Shown here: positions 47,503 through 58,942 of the stretch, piece after piece
How the letters are laid out: each line of letters begins with the position of its first letter
Numbering within the stretch: the stretch's first letter is position 1
Source: Onchidella celtica
Taxonomy: Eukaryota > Mollusca > Gastropoda > Systellommatophora > Onchidiidae
NCBI GenBank assembly: GCA_963931925.1
Contig: OZ007570.1
Location: 47,135,317 to 47,199,316 of the forward strand
Direction: 5' to 3'
Length of the DNA: 64,000 nt
Notes under the pieces: model-generated
What the model saw: the letters and a program-made list of their open reading frames with translations, nothing else
Databases searched by the model: none
What the model was told of the DNA's origin: nothing
Program-made: the position numbers and the translations under genes

Positions 47503-50393
47503 TATTTCGTCAACTAGCTTAGGCCTATACTTTTTCATTTAATTTGGCAAGGTCATCGCTTTGCCGTAATATCCCCCCCCCCCCCCTCCAGGAAAACGTA
47601 AGTAAAAAACGCTGTAGCGCACCAGGCACAATGCGTACAGATCTGCCATTTTACTAGTAGGGTCAAAATTTTACAGGTCAAAATTATCAAAATTATATAC
47701 CCCATTAAGGTCTTTGTTTCTCTCTGGCCTCAGCCTAAAGCCCCCTAATTTATGAACGCCATTTTCTGTTTCTTTTCGAAGCACTGTAAGTATTAACTGT
47801 TAGAGTGGTAAATGGTGCCGCATTCTATCTGACCTTGGTAACCGGGCTATACTTATTATCATTCGGTCGCCGTTTTGTCATAAACCTGGTCACTCATGAC
47901 GGAAACTCGGAAATTAACAACAGTTATCTCCCGCCACCGGTGGAAGTAAGAAGCAAATCTATGTGAATTTACTAATGAGTGAAAGTTTGTTATTTCTTGG
48001 TAGGCCTAATTGTTTGTCACCCTGTATCACAGCTTTAGAGGTTTGGACGAGACAGGTGAGGACAAAATGGTAGCAGTTTCATTTTCTATTTTATTCACGC
48101 AGGCAAAACGTGATCACAGTAGCTTACCGTCTCTCACTTGAATGCCAGCTTTCGAGTTGACAATTCGACTAAATGAACAGTTATAAAAGTCGGAGGCCAT
48201 CCAATGTCCATAAAATAGGCCTACGGACGCTCGACTTTGAAAGCCCCCCCCTCCCACCACCACCACCACCAACCACGTAGGCCCTACAACGCTTTTCATA
48301 CCATTCGAGCACACGGCCATTTAAGTGAGAATGGTAAACCATGATAGCGCATTAATTTTGATGTAAAATAGGCATTTTGCATGGGCTGTTTCCCTATTCA
48401 CTATTCAGACCCCCCTCCCTCCATGTAGGCCTACACTTTACCCCTTCCCCCCCACTTCAATAAAAAAAAAGCCCCCCCCCCCACCCCATGAACGGACAAA
48501 GTTAGTAATAGTACATAGTATACACAAAAAGACTCCATGGAATCATGTGCCCCACGCTGAGAGGTATAGTGCTCTAGATTTCTATATATCTCTTCACCTT
48601 ATTTTAACCATAACTTTCAATAACAGCCTCAGTTATTATTATGTCGGCCATTTAGACTATTAAGACCTCATTAACACAGCAAGATTGTCATGGTTGAATG
48701 CATCATAAACCACAAGCTATGTCACATCCTTCATTTATTAGCTTTCTACACAGGGAGGTAGAAGTGTGGTCCTGAAATAATCAAGATCTACTGATATTTT
48801 TGCATCTATATATAGATAAAAAATGAACCTTTACTTTTTCAGAAGATTAAATGGGACTTCCTTTTCAGTAGTGATGATGTTCCTGTAAAGTGTTGATGCC
48901 TAGATCTAGCGCTGGATCTACTGTTGTGTAACGAAAACACACTGTGATGATATCTCTAAAATCAAAGCTTAACCTCACATACTGTCATTGCATTTAACTC
49001 TTCTGTTCAGACTAGGTTAGTTGCTGGCATTAATTTGCTGGATGTACACTGTTCAACAACCTGTAGTTTGCTGGGTACACTAAGAAGGGCTGCTTCATTG
49101 CCTTATTCTTCATTGTTGGAATACTAAATAGACTGGGAACCGACTGCTGTCTTTGAACAGTTCCTGCCATTGAAAGAAGTAAAGGTGCTTACAGGATGTC
49201 TACCCCTACTACCTTAATACTTGACCTAACACCTTCTTTTGCATTGGCAATAGTGACAGTCATTTTTAATTTTTATTGTATAGATATACACTGTGGGTTT
49301 GCTATGCATGTTGACATTCATATAACATGTTAAATACAAAAAAAAAAAAACAACAACTTGTTTTTGGACTGTATTATTGCCAAAAAACTTCAGACAAATT
49401 TTACACATCTGGATAGATGTAATTTATTTAGATAGTGTGACAAGCTGTATTCTGGACAACATGTAATCAGGACAGTTTGCTGAGGAAAATGAAATGATTT
49501 GTGGCTATGATAAGACTACTGACACACATATCCTGTGAATGCTGCATATGGCAGGCTGTCTGTGTAGGCTTCCATTACGTTCAAGTGAGGTCACAGGTCA
49601 TGGACTTTATTTACAAAATGAATAACAGTAGGCTTATTTTGTTTATTATGTATATGTGATGAAGTTATCAGCCAGACTATTGTGAACAGTTTCAGTGGAA
49701 ATAGTGTTTTATTAACCTCCCATGTCAGAGAAAGAGTCAGTAATAATGAGAATGTTATTTCTTCCTAAATAGTCTTACATTTTGTGCTTATTAAATGTAG
49801 GCTATGATCTATTTTTGTTTTTTAAAGCATATTACTTTAACATTTAAACATGTTTTTTTATACTAATTCTCATATTGTACTCAAGCACACTTTAAGGGAA
49901 ATCTTTTTCAGTGTGAAGGAGCATGATGTGAGAACATGTAAGGAAAAAAAGAATAAACAAATTTATTGTTATCATAATTATGCACCAAATGTTCTATTTG
50001 ATAATTGAAATAGTGGTACTAATTTCATCAGGGACTCTGGCTAGAAAGCCATCCCCTCTGAATTATGATGAAAAAATAACTGTTATATATATAACATATT
50101 GAAAGTAGTTGTTTACATTGGGATTATAGATAGGTTTCACAACTGCAGAAAACAAAAGGCCTACTCATTATTACTCATTATTACTCATTGGATTGTGACT
50201 TTATTTTATAAACCATCCACAGCAGTACCTGAATCCCTGAAGAAATTTGAAAGGCTCAGATGTCAGGTAAAGACAATCAAGTCTTTAGCACTGTTTATAG
50301 AAACTGTCAGTGGTCTTCCCTGTTCAAGTCACGACATGTGAAACTTGACACTGCACTATCCAAACAGAGGACAATCAAGCCAGGCAGGCCATA
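47503..50393. other. Upstream region of the EF-hand/coiled-coil gene
   Basis: Contains C-homopolymers (47573-47586, 48472-48482), (CCA)n at 48257-48270 and AT-rich DNA. Promoter and non-coding leader exons of the plus-strand gene are expected somewhere here but cannot be placed. Confidence 0.4.
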
Positions 50394-53300
50394 ATGAGTC
50401 AGGGAGTTTCCTGTGGTCCCCATAAAATTGGTCATTACACTGGACATGATTACAGCTCTGACCAGGAAGAGTGTGAAGTGGAAGATAACACCAATAGCAA
50501 TCATGCTCCAGAACCATATGCCAGTGGAGCAAATAATGTGTATAAGTTACCAGTAAAACCATTAGGAGAAAATGGCATATATGATCTGTCAAGGTTGGAA
50601 GACTTAATTGCCCCAGAATGCAACTCATTTCTTCAACAAGATGCTGCAGCACAATGGGATAATAACATGAACAGTGAGAATGTTATCATGGAGAAGTTGT
50701 TTGAAGCATGTGATCACCAAGGTAAAGGCAGAGTTAGGGTCTCTGACCTTGTGGATTATCTAAGGACTATAGTGGACACACATTTGCATGTGAGTACTAA
50801 TTTGTGTTGTGAACTCTTCTTTATAATTAGAATTACGTGTTAGTAATGTATTCTTTAAAATGCTGGAATTTAGTGTATTTTTAATTACAATGGCAAATAC
50901 GTTGTTAATAAAATTCATTGTTTGGATCATCATTTTAGTGACATGTTATCTTCCTAAATACATTGTACATTCTTTGATTAGCCAGATTAGGTCTCTTCTG
51001 ATTGAAATAAAGTGGTAAGAACTGCCACAATTTATGATAGGGCCTGAGGTGCTTTTTGCTGTAAAGATAATGTTTTTAATTTCAAGGTCAGTAACCTTTC
51101 TTATCTGGGGTGTAGGCACTTAGAAATAAGGGAATTAACTCGCTAGTCTAAAATAAGTCATTAATTAGGAGGTCTGTTTGATTCTTTTCTTCTCCAGTCT
51201 GTGACTCAGTCTTTATGCTCTCACCTGCCACTCTGTCCACAACTTGATGCATGCATGCTTGCCTGTAGGAGAATAGATTTGACTACTTATAATATCATAA
51301 AACCATAATATCTCTTTTATCGGAATTTCCAGGAGGATGGCGCAGTTGGCAGTTTGATAGCAATATTAGACCCCGATAACAACAATACTGAAATTGGCAG
51401 CGAAGAGTTCCACAGTGGTTTACATAAATGGATTGCAGAGATGAAATGTTCCTCACTGTAAGATTTAGGCCATTTTTTTGGGTCTGTTCTCCTTTTTTCT
51501 GTTTTCAAGTTTTTGTTAAACAGTGGCAAGAGAAGTGATTGAAGTTATGTGTGGGTCCTTGGATAGCAAAATTATGTAACATGCAACCTTTCAGTAGGCT
51601 TTTTCTGTATTGTACGTTTGCAAGACTATCCTAATAGAATGTGTCTCATTCACGATATCAGGTAAACTGCAAAAAATTTAGACAGTTGATAATAATGATA
51701 AAAAAATAGACAGATAATAATGTGGATGTATCATAAGCTTTTCCTTTGAGCATTGAATATTCCAAGGCAGAAAAGCTGATATATTTCTACAGATTTCTCT
51801 CGCACGTAATATTTTTGGAAAGATAAAGGTTATGTTTGGGGTGCTTTATGGCTGATTCATCGGTTTATTACAAAAAACATTCTTGTACAAAACCATGGTT
51901 TATAAATGCCATGTATAATTCAAATTTGTTTCATAATCCTTCGCCTTATTTTTTATACTCAGCAATAGTTGCTGTAAGAAGACATTTCAATTTTCCACTA
52001 AAGCAACACCATCAGGCTGAGTTTATGTGGCAATGACTTTTCCATGCTGAAGATAAATCCAGGACATTAGGTAGCTGGTAAATTAGTACCTAACATGAGG
52101 GAGGCAATGAACCATCATTGCTTTTCTGTGTGAGGGTTGTACCTAAGAATAGACAAGTAGGATATAATTAGGTGAAAAATGTTGGCCAGAATCTATAAAT
52201 TCCTGGAACAATAAGGTAACATCAACACAACCACAAGATATACAGTGTTACTAAACCAACACACATACAGAATGGAAAGATTGACATTCTTGGTGATACT
52301 TTCTTCTAGTGCAGAATTGATGGGTATACACTTTGGTAGTGGCATAGCTAGCCGAAGGATAAAATGAGGCACTTCATGCATTTTGGTCGTGTGGAGATAT
52401 TGGTATCACCAAGTAGGTTATTCAAAGTCCTTTCATATGGAAAAAATTTTTTGCAGTAATTTAATTAGCAGAGAAGACATGGCCTCTCAAAGCCAGGAAG
52501 TAACAGAACCACAGTTTTAAGAAAAATGCTTTTAGAGTTTTGGTGTTTAGTCAAAATTAAGTTTTGAGGCATTTACCCTGCTTGAACAGGATTATCATTT
52601 GGAAAAGGAATAGTAAAGATGTTAAACTTTTCAAAAATACTGAAAATGCAAAATCAATAAAATTAAGCCACCATGTCTTTTAACGATTTTCTCGAATCGG
52701 GTAGTGCCTAAATGTGCCTCATTTTGTTGGGCGGCTACACATTTGTGTGGTTCCTGTTCTTGATACAATTCAAGTGCTTTCTAGAACATGTACATTTATG
52801 ATTGCTCTATCTTGGCTTTGGTTAGATAACAATTCTTAGCACCTCATTATTGGTTTCCTAATCACTCTTCTGTTGGAATGATGAGAGATTGTCTCTTTAA
52901 GGTATAGTAGCCATTGTGGCAGTCCGCAGTAACAGATCCAGCTTGATCAGAGATTGTGTCAATGGCCTTTTATCAGCAAACGTATGGTAATAAATCATCA
53001 AAACGGCGCATCACTGCAGATCCATTTGTGGATTATTCTCTGATAAAAGGTGATGTGGTGTTTTGATTTCTACTCACACACAAATTTTCTTTGATAAGGA
53101 ATTATTCATGAGGTTTGTGAATGCTAGTGCACATGAATTTCTGGACCTTTCATTAAATAATAAAACTGATTTCTCAACAGAGAGATGAGCACAGCATCAT
53201 CTCAGGAGGATTCTGTGTCATGTGAGTAAATGTGTCATGTGTATTACAAACACATTACAAAAGACATTGTCTTGAGATGAGTTGAAGAGATCTCAAATGC

Positions 53301-56129
53301 TATGTCTTAATTCGACTTGCTCTGCCAAATAGTTGTTGGTTATTGTGTTCACTTTTTGTCATTGGAAGTTCACACTCTTGGTAAAAGAAAAAAGGTTCCT
53401 ATCTTTTTCTTGTCTGTTTGTTTTTTTAAATCCCACTGTGCATACTGTAACTGTAAGGATGATAAATAACAGTTTGGTAACTTTTAAATTTGATGTAGGA
53501 ATTTGATTTTTGTTAGTTTAAGACCCATTTCATCTTTTTGAAGCTGTCTTGAAATTGATAAGTGAAAATACTTTAAAAAAACAAATGCAGATGGACTGCT
53601 CATTGGACAAATACATTAAGGTATATATGGGCAGGGATTCAAATTTTACTTTCAAAAACCAGACCTGGTAAACAGATGCCAAGTTTAGAGATTTATTGTG
53701 GCCTTTGCAGAAGGTCCAGGTACCAAGTTAATTTTGTTTGTTTTAGTCGAGTGAAGAAAACTTGCACAAATAGTAATCTAGGGTAATAATTAGTTTTAAA
53801 TATCACGAGTTTTCTGCCCAACGTTGTTACACGCATACACATAAACAGCAGTCTTCTTGATAAACATTGTCTTTCACTTGTGTGCTTTTCATCATGTGGA
53901 CTCTCACACAGGGACGAAATGCTATTATAACTAAAATATAATCTGACTTTGTTACTGTATGAGGTTTTGATGTGTTGTCTTGCTTGGCTGTGGATCCCTG
54001 ATTGGCATCTCACAATATCAGCCAGGGGTTGTTGGTGGGCACTTCTGGTAGGGTTTCCTTCTGTCCTCTCATTCTATTATTTTCTGTCTATTGTCTTGCT
54101 TTTTTCTACTACAATGTGACCTTTATCATGTTGACATGCTTTCTTTAAACCTCAAACTCCAGCACAATATAAGTCACACGCCACCACTTTTCCCAGTGGA
54201 TACAACAGCCCATGGTAGTAAGGTCTACTACCTATTGCTTGGTTTAATCATCCCAGAGTAGTCAATTGTTCATGTAAAAATTGATGTTTTTCTAGCATGA
54301 ATGGACTTTTGTTCTGGGGCATATATAGCACAACTAGTCATTTTGTAAGAATCAATGACCTTCATAGACAACAGCCCAGATTAAATAAGCTGGACTGGAG
54401 GAACAGCATGCAAGGAAATGGAAGAAATTTTAATTATTGGTCTTGGAGGCCTGGTTTGTTGACTGTGAGATTAACTACAAAGATGAGGTAGAATGTAGCT
54501 ATACTTTCTCATATGAATAGTCAGGAGCTTGCCACAGAAACAGTTGTATTTATGAGAATTTACCGGAGACATCTCTCTCATTAAAAAATGTTGCTTCCAG
54601 CTGTGATCAGTTTTATTAACATACAGATGATGTCAAGTGTCAGGAAAGTGTGGCATCTTCTATAGAAGAGAGTATCATGGAGGACAGGTGAGATCACTTT
54701 GTTATCTTTGTGTGTCTGTATTGTTTAAACAGGCAGTGTAATGTGTATCTTTCATCTCAATATTTTGCCAGGTAGACAGTCTGTTTGTAAGTTTGACTGC
54801 TTAATGACTTAATTGCCTCCTGTTTCCCTCATCATCTGTCCTCAGTCATCTACTGTCCTTATCTCACATTCTGTCATTTTTCAATTGCATTTTATAGGGT
54901 ACCATGTCATATTTGTTGATAATTCATCTGTGTACCAGCAAATCTTTATTTTACAGCATAGTAACATCAAGAAATAAAACATGTTCACTTTTAATCCTCA
55001 CAGCTCATTTGTATTTGAAATGAAGAGGGATATATGTAAGATTTCATAAATTATACTTACAGACAATTCATATTCTAGACATCCCCAAAATTGCAATGTA
55101 TATATAGCTGTTCACCACTGATACGTTCTATACTCTGTTAGATGTGCAGGTTTAAGTATTGCCTTTTTCTCATATGCATAAAAATCCAACACCGCCAACA
55201 ACAATAAAAAATGAGGTCAAATTTTGTGCAGTGCCTGTTGAGGGAGCTAACTGACAAAGCAACATGAAATTTTACCAATGGTGTGGCATAAGGTATAGAC
55301 GGTGCTTGTGGGCTCTTTGTAAATTTAGTTGAAATTTTGATGTCTTGTACAGTGGGTTGTGTTTGGTTGTGTGAAACGGCTGAGAAAAATGCCATTGGTT
55401 TATCTATGAAAAAATCAAGTCAATTCTGGATGTGCAAAACAAAACTGAATTACGTTCACAAATTAGTTTTATAAATAGCACACAATTTGAGTTGTCGTAT
55501 CTGTTGTTCAGTATTGTTCATTATCGGTGGACAAGGTGGTCTAGAGGCGAGGTGCTCGCCTCTCATGCCAAGGGTCCCGGGTTTTAAACCCGGGCAGTGC
55601 AGGCATGTTGGAAATGGGGATTTTTCTCATATTTTCAAGTCCCTGATCCTATTGGGGGGTAGGATCGAGTACCTAGTCTTCTCGGATAAGGACGAAAAAA
55701 TTCGGAGGGCCCGTGTGCACGTTGCGCACGTTAAAGACGCTTTGGCAGTTGGAAATCGTAAAGAGCAGGCCGAACAGGCCGCTGACAGGGCAAAATTGAA
55801 ATTAATAGATTAAAATTTATCCATATCATCCCCCCACCAGCAACAACAAAATTTATTATTCATTATTAAATATACATTATTATTAATAAATATTCAAATA
55901 TTATTTGTATTGTGAGTTGTGAACTGTTGTGAGTTGTGTACTGCGCCTAATTGGCTGCGTCACAATTTGCTCTGAGATAGAGAGAGAGAGTGAGCGAGAC
56001 AGGGAGAGAGAAAGAAGCAGTGTAGTGTGTTGAGCGCTTCGCCGGCGCTCCATTCTGCTCTGTGGTTGACAGGTTTCTTCTGTAAAGCGCATAGAGCATT
56101 TTAAAAATGGACATGCGCTATATAAAATA

Positions 56130-56164
<35 letters not shown>

Positions 56165-57144
56165 CGGTGTTTGCACTCTATTTTCCAGATTGTCTGTCAG
56201 TGATCTGTCAAACAGACTAACCGATTATCAGTTCCTCAACCGTAAACTTGTCACAGAAAATCATGAATCGAGAGCAATCATAGACAGTAAAGAAGAGGAG
56301 TTACTCAGATATACAAAAGAATTACATGATGCAAAACTGGAAATCAAAAGGTTGGTCGTTTGCTTATTTTGGTAAAAATTGTATAATTGTTCTGATGCTA
56401 TTAGGAATAAAACAAATTCTCGATTAATTATTGCTATTTTGGGTGTTTGCAGAGAACAAAGTATAAAGTAGGCTTTCAGCAATATGTGCTAGCCACATAA
56501 TAAACAGACCATTGTTAGAGATAGTTATCACTAATGAAAGTTAATTAATTTTGTGGATTGTTGAAGTAATGGAAAGCAGTGAAGCAAAACTAGGTTTAAG
56601 CCGGGTTTACCATGCCTGATTGAACTCCAAATCATAGCTAAAAAGTGTTTTGTTGGTTTTTTTTAAATATTTCTTTCTCTTGCTTTCTGATTGGTGTGTT
56701 TTTATGCAGAGAATACTAATAATGTATGAAAAATATTCAGTCATTAGTCTGTTTCTTTTTCAGTGCAGCTGAGGTGGATTTTGAAAACAAATTGTTCTAA
56801 TAGTTGTTGGAGACTTTTTCTCTTCTTTATGTCTTATAGTTTTTCTGCCATTCTTTCATGTCTGCTTTCTTAAAACTGCTTGTTGTTCTCTAGCTCATTA
56901 CCAAGCATTGATTCCATGGATGGCAGAATTATGTCCTTCATCATATATATATATTTTTTTTTTTGGTTCTGATAGGTTACAAGAACTTGCTGATTTTCGC
57001 CATGAGGCAGAGGCAGAAAATGAAGAGCTGAGACAGCAGATGTTAGCACAGAGCAAAGACATAGACATGGAAAGACACAAGGCGCACCAGGCTGAGCAGG
57101 AAAAGTTACTGCTGCATTCACAAGTGCAAAGATATCAAGCGCAG
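50394..57144 (+). CDS. KASH5-like: EF-hand plus coiled-coil protein, KASH5/LRMP-like (5' part, six exons)
   Basis: Hand-built exons: 50394-50789, 51333-51457, 53181-53221, 54627-54687, 56189-56350 and 56976-57144. Donors are GTGAGT, GTAAGA, GTGAGT, GTGAGA, GTTGGT and GTCAGT. Phases 0, 2, 1, 2 and 2 agree, giving 318 residues. Residues about 97-172 hold an EF-hand-like pair: KLFEACDHQGKGRVRVSDLV, then LDPDNNNTEIGSEEF and GLHKWIAEM. After a Ser/Glu-rich linker, residues about 208-318 form heptad-rich coiled coil (SNRLTDYQFLNRKLVTENHE; RQQMLAQSKDI). The domain order, and the FEACD...G.V.V..L..YL pattern followed later by LSNR.L..EN, resemble vertebrate KASH5, a meiotic LINC-complex dynein adaptor, and the related LRMP/IRAG2. 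The membrane-anchoring KASH tail is not in the exons found, so the identification rests on the N-terminal half. The 106 residues before the EF-hand are not recognised. Residue 1 is the first ATG of the exon; a leader exon is possible. Confidence 0.7.
55529..55813 (+). mobile_element. tRNA-derived SINE, plus orientation
   Basis: Head 'aaggtggtctagaggcgagg' with a B-box-like 'gggttttaaaccc', then the family body with 'gatcgagtacctagtcttct' and 'gcagttggaaatcg'. It is the same family as 1786-2032 and lies in the intron before the fifth coding exon. Its apparent ORF of about 108 codons is an artefact of the SINE. Confidence 0.88.
55925..56163 (+). mobile_element. Second SINE tail with (TAA)n end
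   Basis: 'ttctgtaaagcgcatagagc' and 'atgcgctatataaa' are followed by (TAATAA)n to 56163. A GA-rich patch at 55978-56015 lies inside. The microsatellite stops only 25 bp before the acceptor of the 56189 exon. Confidence 0.75.
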
Positions 57145-57921
57145 GTCAGTCTGGTTTGTGTTTGCTGGTTTCCATGGATGAACATACTGATCTTTGCCAT
57201 TTTACATGGGCAGGTCACAGCAGATGCCACTCTCTGTGTTATCTTCAATAGCACTTTGCAGCACCTTTTTTCTTTCTCTAAATTGCATATTACATCAAAT
57301 GGCTCAGTTTCAAATAGAACAGCCAGTTATAAAGACTTTGTGATGTCCACTCGGGCTGGTTGTTCACTGAGGAATGGGTTTTGGTTGTTAGGTATACTTT
57401 TCATCATAATTAAAAACTTTTTGACTTATCCTGGGCAGTTGCCCAGTGGCCCCAAGGGGATAGGGGGCCCCATATATGCAAATTTACAGTGGTTTTTGAA
57501 ACGGGGAAGAAAATCCCACCACAGCCCATTGCTTTGCCCAGGGGCCCATAATGATCTTAAGACAGTGCTGCCTGTGGTACGGATTTAACAGATGTCTTCC
57601 TGTTTGTCTCTTCTCACACTTTGCAGCAGATTCCTGTCAAACAGCATGTTAGCAGTTTCAGTTTTCATGTAGTTCTTTACTCTGTGAACCTCCCATCACA
57701 TTTTATGTTGTCAGATACTGTATTCCCAGACATTAATCTTTTAGCCACGTTTCATCTTCCACCAATCTTGCTTAAGGGGGCAGTTCTTTTCTTCCATTGA
57801 TATAATTATGTACTTGAAAAATTGTTATCAAAGGTTAGAGACAATTAGTGTGCCTACCAGCGGATTAATAGTGGCTTAATGGAAACCAACTGAAGGTAGG
57901 TTTTTTTAGGGTAGCATGCTG

Positions 57922-58942
57922 TTTCAGCATGGAGACTTTTGCGTTTCATGTTTGCCGGTTCTACTCGAAAAGATAAAAATTACATGGGTGCTTAAGTTGT
58001 ACCTTAAAGTTAAATGGCTTCCCTCACCTCTACCTAAGCAAGTATTTCTCTACCAGTCAAAGAAGTCAACTGAAATGAAATATTTTTGTGTAATTTGCAA
58101 GCCAGCAACCAATTTTCTTACATTTTTCAGGAGGAACAAAAGAAACTCATGTAATTAAGTGTTCATTACATTCATTTTTTAATGTGGAATGTCCATATCT
58201 ATTATATTTTGTGCATGAAATAATATGATTTTAAAGAGATAAAACAAAGTGCAGCAGTTGGTTTATAAAAACGTTATTGGGAAAAAGCAGATGTTTGGAA
58301 AATTTTGTAGATAGCCTCTTTGTGTGTTGCATCATATGCAAAAGGGAGACACCATGAAGGTGGTCTTAGGAAGTGTTTGAGGGAAAAGTTGCCAAGTTTT
58401 GGGGTTTGAAACCATTATCCTTTGTGCTTAGTTTCTGTGATCCTAAGTTGTCCTCTTTGTTGACCTCCCTACTGATGATTGTAACTCTTACATGTACTTT
58501 ATAACAGGACTTTGCAGTTTGTTTTGAAATAGGAATATTAAGATTGAGGCCAATGACAATGGCCGTGTCGGTCTTTTGCTTTGGCTATGTGAATGTTTGC
58601 TTTTGTTTTTTTTTTGGTTTTCGTTTTCATGACTTTTTGCTTTTGACATGGTGCTCGTTCAGTGGTTATCATTGTCATGTGTGAGTGCTCAAGAGCATGA
58701 CACATGTTATATTTGGCTGCAGTATCACTAAAAAATGTTAAGAGTTGTTATTGATTTCTTGTGACTATGATGCCAGGCGTGGCTTCCGTGAGATAATTTA
58801 AATGATGTGGTTAGCACGAACAGCGTTTGATATTCAAAAATAACTGCTGGCGAGTGGAATTGTCCCGTGATTTTGTCAGGCCAGGGACTAATTCTCTTTC
58901 AGCATGGAGACTTTTGCGTTTCATGTTTGCCGGTTCTACTCG
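57922..58942 (+). repeat. 46-bp exact duplication, 975 bp apart
   Basis: Copies at 57922-57967 and 58897-58942 are identical, beginning 'tttcagcatggagacttttg' and ending 'ggttctactcg'. After this both continue 'aaaagataaa', but the second copy has 11 extra bases ('tttcaggtacg') in between. Each starts with an acceptor-like 'tttcag|catgg'. The third place, 59704-59718, shares only 'catgtttgccg.ttc'. Confidence 0.85.
58131..58154 (+). CDS. Candidate seventh exon of the KASH5-like gene
   Basis: A strong acceptor 'cttacatttttcag' precedes GAGGAACAAAAGAAACTCAT in phase 0, matching the phase-0 end of the exon at 57144 and continuing the coiled-coil character (EEQKKL). Either a donor GTAATT at 58151 makes this a 20-bp microexon, or the frame closes at TAA 58152-58154 and gives a short isoform of 325 residues without a membrane anchor. 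No following exon was found with confidence. Confidence 0.4.
   Translation, partial: EEQKKLM

Noticed and set aside
52997..53067. 18-bp inverted repeat in an intron of the KASH5-like gene
   Set aside because: Arms match with about three mismatches over 70 bp. Such pairs are expected by chance in AT-rich DNA, and no flank duplication was seen.
55529..55610. A genuine tRNA gene
   Set aside because: Box-like motifs are present, but the acceptor stem does not close, and the same extended body recurs at 1786-2032, so it is a SINE head. The same reasoning applies to 41888-41992.
57435..57550. Delimited DNA transposon at 'cccagtggcccc...caggggccca'
   Set aside because: The phrase looks transposon-like, but I could not find matching termini or a target duplication.
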